Shown here piece by piece: positions 55,323 to 61,988 of a stretch of DNA of 64,000 nt (within the stretch, counting starts at the first letter, position 1; the number at the start of each line of letters is the position of its first letter). Both the position numbers and the translations under genes were made by a program. The notes under the pieces were generated by a model. The model searched no databases. It worked only from the letters and a program-made list of their open reading frames with translations, and was not told where the DNA came from. The stretch spans positions 35,303 through 99,302 of the forward strand of contig NZ_LMUX01000027.1 of assembly GCF_009765705.1 (NCBI RefSeq), given 5' to 3'. This DNA is from Burkholderia sp. L27(2015). Its GTDB lineage: Bacteria; Pseudomonadota; Gammaproteobacteria; Burkholderiales; Burkholderiaceae.

Positions 55323-56791
55323 GACGTGTGTGGCCCAGGTAGGCGCAAGGTTGCGGGTGCCGCGTCAGGCGCGGTGCGCTCGCCGGCGGCGGGGGTCCCC
55401 GTTTCTGCTGTCTGTACCGTGGCTGCCGTGTCTACCGTGGCCGCGGTCGTGGCGCTGCGCGTTTGCAGCACCTGGAACGCGCGCAAATCGAGTCCGGCCG
55501 CGGCCGCCCGGCGCCGAAAATCGGCACTGCCGTTGATCAGCATCGCAGCACCGGATGGCGCGGCCTTGATGCGCGCGCTCAGTTGTTGCGAGTTCAGCGA
55601 AAGCTCCGCGTCGACGCGGCCCAGCAAAGGCAGTTCGATCGAGATTCGGGTGCGCCACGTGGTGCCCTCGGCGCTGTCCGATGCACCGCCGTCATGGGCG
55701 CGGCGCTCGATTTCCCAGTCCATCGGCGTACCGGGCCAGGCCTCGCCCGCCCAGCGGAATTGCCCCTCCGATAGCACCTCGAGTTGCTGCCGCACCAGGG
55801 GCAGCAATTGCGGATTGACCACGATAGTCGCGGCGGCGTTTGCATTGTTGGCTTGGGCCGAGTTGCTCGCCGTGGCGCTGTCTGCCGTGAGACTCTGCGC
55901 AAGCGCGCTCGATGGCGCCCCACCGCGCGCACTTGCCGCCAGATTTCCACCCATCAAGGTACTCGCTAGCGTAGCCGTGAGCCGACTGGCCAATCCCGAC
56001 GTATCGGGCGAAGGCTGACTCTGCGCTTGAGGCTGCGTGGGCGTTGCGGGGGCGGAGGTGGTCACTTGCGCTTGCGGTTCTTCCAGCATGTCCGCCAAAC
56101 TGCGGTTGCCGACCAGCCACTGTGCCAGATGCGACTCGTAGAACAGGCCGCTCGATTCGACGCTCTGCTGTAACGCGCTGGCCAGTGCCACGACCAAGGG
56201 TTCGACTGCGCCTGCCGACACCCCCGCCAGCGCACTGGTGGCGAGCGGGTTGTTGGTAGCAGCGCCGGTATTGCTCAGCGCTGTCGTGCTGTTGAGTGCC
56301 GTGGTGCTGCTCAGCGTGGCGGCGTTACCTAGGCCGTTGGCGGCATTGAGCGCTGCGGCGGGATTCTGGGTGGCGGTATTGCCGAGCAGCGCTTGCCCTA
56401 GCTCATTGAGCAGCGTGGTGGTCACTGCGGCGTTCGAGGTACCCGCCAAATCGACGAGTGCAGCGGCGGTTTGCACGAGGACGCTGGGTTGGCCGGGCGG
56501 TGTCGCGATCAGCGGCACGGGGCTGACGACCGGGCCGGGCGGCGCGGTATCGGAGCGCAGGATCGCGTCGACGGCCAGCGCCGTAGTGCTCAGCGTGGCC
56601 TCGGCCGAGTTGGGTGGGCTCGCCGGGTTCGCGGCGTTGGCAGCCGTGTTCGCAGCCGATGGACTCTGGAGGCCCGTTTGCTGGGCCGTACCGGTTTGCG
56701 TGGCCGTCGATGTGCCGCTCGCCACCGCGCTCAATACACTATCGAGACGGCTGGCGAGGGTGGAAGCAATGATCGGGTCTAGCCCGCTCAT
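55319..56791 (-). CDS. Second FliK-like hook-length control protein
   Basis: A 490-aa protein with a low-complexity Ala/Thr/Asn/Ser N-terminal half and a FliK-type C-terminal domain: LPLVRQQLEVLSEGQFRWAGEAWPG, then WRTRISIELPLLGRVDAELSLNSQQLSARI. It is distinct from the canonical fliK in the fliFGHIJK operon. Paired with the FlhB-like fragment directly downstream, suggesting the two act together in substrate switching. Preceded by fliT. Whether it is secreted as a ruler or acts inside the cell is unknown. Confidence 0.82.
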   Translation of the reverse strand: MSGLDPIIASTLASRLDSVLSAVASGTSTATQTGTAQQTGLQSPSAANTAANAANPASPPNSAEATLSTTALAVDAILRSDTAPPGPVVSPVPLIATPPGQPSVLVQTAAALVDLAGTSNAAVTTTLLNELGQALLGNTATQNPAAALNAANGLGNAATLSSTTALNSTTALSNTGAATNNPLATSALAGVSAGAVEPLVVALASALQQSVESSGLFYESHLAQWLVGNRSLADMLEEPQAQVTTSAPATPTQPQAQSQPSPDTSGLASRLTATLASTLMGGNLAASARGGAPSSALAQSLTADSATASNSAQANNANAAATIVVNPQLLPLVRQQLEVLSEGQFRWAGEAWPGTPMDWEIERRAHDGGASDSAEGTTWRTRISIELPLLGRVDAELSLNSQQLSARIKAAPSGAAMLINGSADFRRRAAAAGLDLRAFQVLQTRSATTAATVDTAATVQTAETGTPAAGERTAPDAAPATLRLPGPHTS

Positions 56792-56903
56792 GATGACGAC
56801 CTAAGTTAAGTTAAGTGATGATGTTGTATGCCATGTCGGCTGGGTGGCGGCTCGCTTGCGAGCGCGTGCCTGAGTTCACCATAAGCTCACCCGAAGCACG
56901 CAC

Positions 56904-57242
56904 CTACCGGCGCGATTTTCCGCCGTACATCTCGGTGAGCGCGTGGGTTTGGCGGTTACTCGCCAGCAGCGCGGACAAGCGTGCCAGACGCGGCATGGCG
57001 AGTTCGCGAATAACCGCATCGTCCAACAAGATCCGGCGTATCAGGTCATGCTTGCGAGCTCGCTCGTGCTCACTGAGCACAAAGGTCGCGTCGACCGGGC
57101 GCAGCCGATCCACCAACGCAGAATAGTCTTTCTGCAATTCGATCAATACAGTCCATTGATCTTCGCGCGCCGCTGCCAACATTTTCGAAACGACCTTGGC
57201 GATCTCTTCGTAGCATTCGAATAGTTGAGCGACGGATTGCAT
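56904..57242 (-). CDS. fliT: Flagellar export chaperone FliT
   Basis: Chaperone for FliD and, in enterics, an anti-FlhDC factor; 112 aa. Start MQSVAQLFECYEE at 57242, one base after the fliS stop; the frame is open further upstream inside fliS without support. Helical, with LIELQKDYSALVDRLRPVD and HDLIRRILLDDAVIRELA. Sequence conservation is low, as usual for FliT; position between fliS and the FliK-like gene supports it. Confidence 0.82.
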   Translation of the reverse strand: MQSVAQLFECYEEIAKVVSKMLAAAREDQWTVLIELQKDYSALVDRLRPVDATFVLSEHERARKHDLIRRILLDDAVIRELAMPRLARLSALLASNRQTHALTEMYGGKSRR

Positions 57243-57243
57243 A

Positions 57244-57693
57244 TTAGAAGTTGAACGAGGGCGACGACAAGCGCGTATTTTGTACTGGGCTTTTCGGCGC
57301 CGCTTCCGGATCGATGGCGGTCCAACCTTCTTCGATCGTCGCCAGCAGCCCATCGACTTCGAGCAACATGGTCGGATCGTTCTTCAGATTGGCTTCGAGC
57401 AAGCGGCGTGTCATGTAATCGTAAAGGGAATTCAGCTTGCGCGCGAGATCGCCGCCTTGCTCGAGATTGAGCGACTGCTGCAGGCCACCACCGATGATAG
57501 TGATCGCGTGCGACAACGCTTTACCCTTTTCCATGAAATCCTTGCGCTCCATGTGCACCCGGCCGATGGAAATGGCGCGGCGCGCACCTTGGAACAGCAG
57601 CGCGATCAGCCCGTGCGGCGAGGCACCGTTGACTCCCGATTCGAGACCCACGCGTGCGTAAGCGCTCGCGCCAAAATTCTTCGATGGGTACAT
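57244..57693 (-). CDS. fliS: Flagellin export chaperone FliS
   Basis: Chaperone that keeps FliC monomeric, 149 aa. NFGASAYARVGLESGVNGASPHGLIALLFQGA, AISHAITIIGGGL-type segment and the NLKNDPTMLLEVDGLLATIEEGW C-terminal helix match the family. Starts 85 bases after fliD. Confidence 0.94.
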   Translation of the reverse strand: MYPSKNFGASAYARVGLESGVNGASPHGLIALLFQGARRAISIGRVHMERKDFMEKGKALSHAITIIGGGLQQSLNLEQGGDLARKLNSLYDYMTRRLLEANLKNDPTMLLEVDGLLATIEEGWTAIDPEAAPKSPVQNTRLSSPSFNF

Positions 57694-57778
57694 GATTCCC
57701 TCTTGTCTGTGAGTGCCCGAGGCTTAAATTGCGCGGATTATCAAACGATCTGCCTATACGCGCTCAGCGGACATTAGT

Positions 57779-59866
57779 TTAGCCGCTCGTCGTGGTCGGA
57801 TTAAAGGTTTGTTGCAGAAAACTCGATTGATTCTGCAAAGCCGCCAATGTTGCATCGAGTGCTGAAAATTCAGCTTGCAATTGTTGCTGTTGACTGGTGA
57901 TAAATGCCTGGGTGGCGGTTTCCTGCGTGTTCAGCGCCGTAATCTGATTATTCAGATTGGTGGTGGCAGCCGCGATCGGGCCGGTGCTGGCGAGTGCACT
58001 GGTCAGGGCCGTATTGAGCTGGGCCGCATAGCCTTGCGAAAAATTGATCGTGCCGACATTGCCCGTACCGCCGCCCGCTACCTGGATCTCCAGGCCATCC
58101 ACTGCGGTGCCTTTATTGCCGGTAAGGGTTTGACCTTGGCCGGTTGCCGCGATACCGCCTATGGTTCCCTGCACGTCGGTGCCGGCCGTGACGGTCGCGC
58201 CGCCGCTGCCGAACAGCGTGGTATCGGCATCGCCCGAAACCTTGATGGTTGCTGCCGAGCCGAAATCGGTGCCGGCGATCGACAGCTCACCGGCGCTATT
58301 GATACTCACATTGGCAGCGAGTCCGCCGGTCTGGAAGGTCGTGTTGCTGTTGATCAAGCCTTGCAATTCGGATGCGAGACTGCTGGGCGAATAGGTTCCA
58401 GCCGGAATGGTCACGCTTGCATTGACGCCGTCGAGCGAAACGCTCAACGACGTAGGGCTGGCAAAATTGGTGGTGCTGCCCAACGCAGTCGTACCGACGG
58501 CCGAGGCGCTCGTCGCCTGGTGCGTCACATTCACGGCGTACGAACCCTGCTGCGCGGCGGAGCCGGCGACAAGATAGGTCAGGTTGCTGCTGGTGGAGCT
58601 ACCCGAGGTCGCAAATAACGAGGTGATGGCGGCCGGATTGGCGGCAAGCGCGGCGCTGAGCACCGAGTCGGCCACGCTTAGCGTGCCGTCGGCGTTCAAC
58701 GTAACGCCAACACTGGCCAGCGTGGTCAAGCCACCCTTGCCGGTACCGGTCAGCGCACTGGCCAGGATGCTCTGCAGCGAACTCTGCACGTTCAGCGTGG
58801 TGGAGTCGCCGATCAGCGGACCATTCGTGCCGCCCGTCGCCGCATTGAAGGCCGTGAGCGACGAAATCTCGGTTTGCAGCACGTTATATGCCGACACGAA
58901 AGCGTCGATGTTCTTCTGTGTGCTCGTGTTGTCCTGCGCGACGGTAAGCGTGGTGGTACCGGTTGCCGTGAGCGTTAGCGACAAGTCCGGTATGGATGCC
59001 GTGATCGAGTTCGTCGGACTGGTCACGCTCACGCCGTTGATCGTCAACGCCGCGTCCTGACCTGCCACCGTTTCTGTTGGACCGGTCGTCGTGCCGGTCG
59101 CAGGAGGATACGTCAACAGCGAGGAAATGCCGGAGTCGCCGCTGACACTGATATGCACCGCTTGCGACGCGCCGCTCGCAGACGTAATGACCAGTTGGGA
59201 CGTGCTGCCGTTGTTGACGATTTGAGCCGTGACGCCATTCAGGTTGGTCGCGCTATTGATCGCGTCCCTGATCCCCTGCAGCGTGTCGTTGGAGCTGTCG
59301 ATCGTGATGCTGCCGGCCGCGAGTGCGGGATTGGCCGTGAACGACGCGGGGCTGGTGCTTGTGGCCGCGGTTTCAGTGCCGAACGAAAACGTCACCGTGG
59401 ACGAACTGGTGCCGGTCGCCAGCGAAGTCGATTGACTCGCTTGCCCCGCCGTCGCAATCGATTGCGCTTGCGCCAGGGCGGTGACATCGATGGTTTCGTT
59501 GCCGAGCAGGGCACCGGGGACGGCCGTTGCCGACAATACCGAGGTATTGCTGGACGTGGCGGTCAGCGCGCCGAATTCGGTGGGCAGCGTGAGTTGCTGC
59601 ACAGCATCCTGGAACGTCGATAAGGCCAGTGAAAGCGAGCCGTATGCCGTTATCTCGGTGTTGATGCCGGTGACCTGATTCTGCAGGTTGACCAGCGGAA
59701 TACTGTCGATATTGAGCAGTCCAGCCAGAATTGCGCTGATCGGCAGGGTGGTGCCGATGCCGAGCTGCGCAATGATCGAGGCCGGTGTCGCCGTTGACGT
59801 CGATGAAGGCGCTACGGAAGAGCCGCCTGAGTTACCCGAACTCGGTGGAACTGACCCAACGCTCAT
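57779..59866 (-). CDS. fliD: Filament cap protein FliD (enlarged)
   Basis: Filament cap, 695 aa (usually 450-480 in enterics and up to ~650). N-terminal LNIDSIPLVNLQNQVTGINTEITAYGSLSLALSTF and C-terminal coiled region ALNTQETATQAFITSQQQQLQAEFSALDATLAALQ are intact. The central part has at least two flagellin-hook-IN-like units (DTLQGIRDAINSATNLNGVTAQIV and LASELQGLINSN). No cysteine. AGGGGT ribosome-binding site. Confidence 0.95.
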   Translation of the reverse strand: MSVGSVPPSSGNSGGSSVAPSSTSTATPASIIAQLGIGTTLPISAILAGLLNIDSIPLVNLQNQVTGINTEITAYGSLSLALSTFQDAVQQLTLPTEFGALTATSSNTSVLSATAVPGALLGNETIDVTALAQAQSIATAGQASQSTSLATGTSSSTVTFSFGTETAATSTSPASFTANPALAAGSITIDSSNDTLQGIRDAINSATNLNGVTAQIVNNGSTSQLVITSASGASQAVHISVSGDSGISSLLTYPPATGTTTGPTETVAGQDAALTINGVSVTSPTNSITASIPDLSLTLTATGTTTLTVAQDNTSTQKNIDAFVSAYNVLQTEISSLTAFNAATGGTNGPLIGDSTTLNVQSSLQSILASALTGTGKGGLTTLASVGVTLNADGTLSVADSVLSAALAANPAAITSLFATSGSSTSSNLTYLVAGSAAQQGSYAVNVTHQATSASAVGTTALGSTTNFASPTSLSVSLDGVNASVTIPAGTYSPSSLASELQGLINSNTTFQTGGLAANVSINSAGELSIAGTDFGSAATIKVSGDADTTLFGSGGATVTAGTDVQGTIGGIAATGQGQTLTGNKGTAVDGLEIQVAGGGTGNVGTINFSQGYAAQLNTALTSALASTGPIAAATTNLNNQITALNTQETATQAFITSQQQQLQAEFSALDATLAALQNQSSFLQQTFNPTTTSG

Positions 59867-60034
59867 ATTTACCCCTACGCTGTCTATATTCGCGGAAAAC
59901 CCGCAATGCCCATCATGCGATGGTGCACATAGTATTCGGTACTGCTGCTTCGGGTCGGCATTACTGCTCGCCCAGTGTGAAACCCCCGGTATTCTACCGA
60001 GGGCTTAAGTTCTTGCATCTGCTTTTTGCGGCAA

Positions 60035-60066
60035 GCGTGGCAAATTCCACAAGGAATCCGCCACGC
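60035..60066 (-). terminator. Terminator-like hairpin downstream of fliC
   Basis: Starting about 14 bases after the fliC stop, GCGTGGCGGATTCC pairs with GGAATTTGCCACGC around a TTGT loop. That gives 12 Watson-Crick pairs and two G-U pairs in RNA. A short T-poor tail follows. The best intrinsic-terminator candidate in the window, fitting a highly expressed monocistronic gene. Confidence 0.72.
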
Positions 60067-60080
60067 TCACTTACGACTTA

Positions 60081-61619
60081 TTACTGAAGCAATTTCAGAA
60101 CTTGGTTCGGCAACTGGTTAGCCTGGGCGATAATCGCCGTGGCTGCCTGAGACAGAACCTGTGCACGCGAGAGCGAGGCCGTTGCGCTGGCGAAGTCGGC
60201 ATCTTGAATCGTCGACTGAGCCGAGGTCGCGTTTTGCGTCGATGCGGTCAAGTTCGAGATCGTCGAGGTGAACCGGTTTTGTACCGAACCGAGTTGACCT
60301 TGCAAGGTGCTGACCTGATTCAGTGCAGCGTCAACGATTTCGATGGCGGTCTGCGAGCTGGATTCCGTGGTCAAGCTCAGTTGTGCCAGCGTGCCGGTCG
60401 TCACAACCGAGAGGCCGCCGGTTGAGTTTGCAGCAACGTTCGAGAAGTCAGCCAACTCAGCCGTACCTGCAACCGAGCCGCTCAGCGCCAGCGTGTTGGC
60501 GGTCGACAGCGTGACGCTACCGAACAACTGGCCCGAAGCCGTGGACGACGTCCCGCCTGCAGCCAGTGCGGTGGTCAAACCGCCGGTGCCGTCACCTGCC
60601 GGTGCCGATGCTGCGGTGGTCGCCGACAGACCGCCGCTGAGCAGGCTCTTGGTATCGGATTGCGACAGGCTGATGTTGCTGCCGTCTGCTGCGGTCAGGA
60701 TAATCTGGCTGCCGCATGCTGCGGCTTCGACGCCGGTGCCCGAGTTGTTGATCGCGAGGATCAGGTCGTTTGCGGTCAGCGTGGTGCCGCCTGCAACGTT
60801 GGTGTTGATCGTCTGGCCATTCAAGGTCAGCGAGAACGTGTCTGCAGCCGTGCTGCTGTTGCCCACAGCGGTGAAGTTGAAGGCTTGGTTGTTGGTCGCG
60901 GTAGCGTCCAGGCCGACGATGTCCGAATTGTTGATGGCTGCGGCTGCGGCGAACGCGCTGTTAGCCGTTTGACCTGCGCCCGTGCCTGCTTGTGCAGTTC
61001 CGATCGAGGTCGACTGGCCGTTGTCGTCAATGGTCAGCGTACCGCCGGCGGCCGACAAGTTGCCCGTCGAGCTCGAGTTCAGTTGGAACGTGGTGCTCGA
61101 GATTTGACCGATTTGCGAAGCTTTCACGCCCGACGAAATGTTCAGGCCCAGGGTCTGACCTGCGTCAGCGCCGATCTGGAAGTTTTGCAGACCAAACGTG
61201 CCGTCCAGCAAGGTCGTGCCGTTGAACTGGGTGGTCGAGGCGATCGTGTTGATCTGTGCAATCGCTTGTTGAGCTTCTTGGTTCAGCGAAGCGCGGTTGG
61301 CTGCAGACTGCGTGCCGTTCGAAGATTCCACGGCCAACTGGCGAATCGTTTGCAAGTTGTTCGTGATTTGGCTCAGCGCGCTCTCACCGGTTTGCGCCAG
61401 CGAAATACCAATGTTGGCGTTCGACTGTGCGGTGGTCAGGCCGTTGATCTGCGATTGCAGCAAGCTGGCGATAGCTTGACCTGCAGGATCGTCAGCAGCG
61501 CTGTTGATCTTCAGGCCCGACGACAACTGGGTGATTGCCGTGGTCAGCGAGTTTTGCGTGTTGGCCAGGTTGTTCTGGGCAATCAACGACGCAATATTGG
61601 TGTTAATTACTGTGGTCAT
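60081..61619 (-). CDS. fliC: Flagellin FliC
   Basis: Filament subunit, 512 aa. N-terminal D0/D1 (VINTNIASLIAQNNLANTQN, SSGLKINSAADDPAGQAIA) and C-terminal D1/D0 (QNATSAQSTIQDADFASATA, ending QVLKLLQ) are canonical. The central surface domain (about 180-400) is Ala/Thr/Ser-rich and carries an IN-like unit (ILAINNSGTGVEAAACGS) with one cysteine, Cys302, unusual for flagellin. AGGAGCG ribosome-binding site; near-consensus sigma-28 promoter about 100 bases upstream; strong hairpin downstream. A GT41-type glycosyltransferase gene is next door. Confidence 0.98.
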   Translation of the reverse strand: MTTVINTNIASLIAQNNLANTQNSLTTAITQLSSGLKINSAADDPAGQAIASLLQSQINGLTTAQSNANIGISLAQTGESALSQITNNLQTIRQLAVESSNGTQSAANRASLNQEAQQAIAQINTIASTTQFNGTTLLDGTFGLQNFQIGADAGQTLGLNISSGVKASQIGQISSTTFQLNSSSTGNLSAAGGTLTIDDNGQSTSIGTAQAGTGAGQTANSAFAAAAAINNSDIVGLDATATNNQAFNFTAVGNSSTAADTFSLTLNGQTINTNVAGGTTLTANDLILAINNSGTGVEAAACGSQIILTAADGSNISLSQSDTKSLLSGGLSATTAASAPAGDGTGGLTTALAAGGTSSTASGQLFGSVTLSTANTLALSGSVAGTAELADFSNVAANSTGGLSVVTTGTLAQLSLTTESSSQTAIEIVDAALNQVSTLQGQLGSVQNRFTSTISNLTASTQNATSAQSTIQDADFASATASLSRAQVLSQAATAIIAQANQLPNQVLKLLQ

Positions 61620-61988
61620 CTGAGACGCTCCTAATTCGCGAAGTTATGCTTTCCGGCCAAACGTGCCGTATAACGTCGGCTACGCAGTTTGCTGCGCGCT
61701 TGCCACCGTTAAATAGGTTATCGGAAGCACTTCCGAAAGCTTTAGCAAAGAATTTCGATTTTTTTCGCGGTGGCTGGAGATTAATTGCCTTAGTGGGCTC
61801 AAGCGTGGGCTCACGGGGCGGCCAAGCATGGGTCCACGGGTTGGCACAAGAGCCGCGCGAGCGATCTGCGGGCATCCGATGTTGCAACGCAATGTAATGT
61901 ATTAGGAAGCCCGCGCTCGCCGGCTAGGCCCATGCCGGCGGCGGGTAAGGTCCGATCGAAGTCTGATCGAGGCCGGCTCGACGCCCGA
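61620..61988. other. Intergenic region between the glycosyltransferase gene and fliC
   Basis: 369 bases. It contains the fliC leader and its sigma-28 promoter. The remaining ~240 bases toward the glycosyltransferase stop are G+C-rich with no convincing gene, terminator or repeat. Confidence 0.5.
61718..61744 (-). promoter_or_regulatory. Sigma-28 (FliA) promoter of fliC
   Basis: Read leftward: TAAAGCTT, 11 bases, TCCGATAA. This is 7 of 8 to the -35 consensus TAAAGTTT and 7 of 8 to the -10 consensus GCCGATAA with exact spacing. The -10 edge lies about 98 bases before the fliC start, leaving a leader of roughly 90 nt. Confidence 0.92.
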
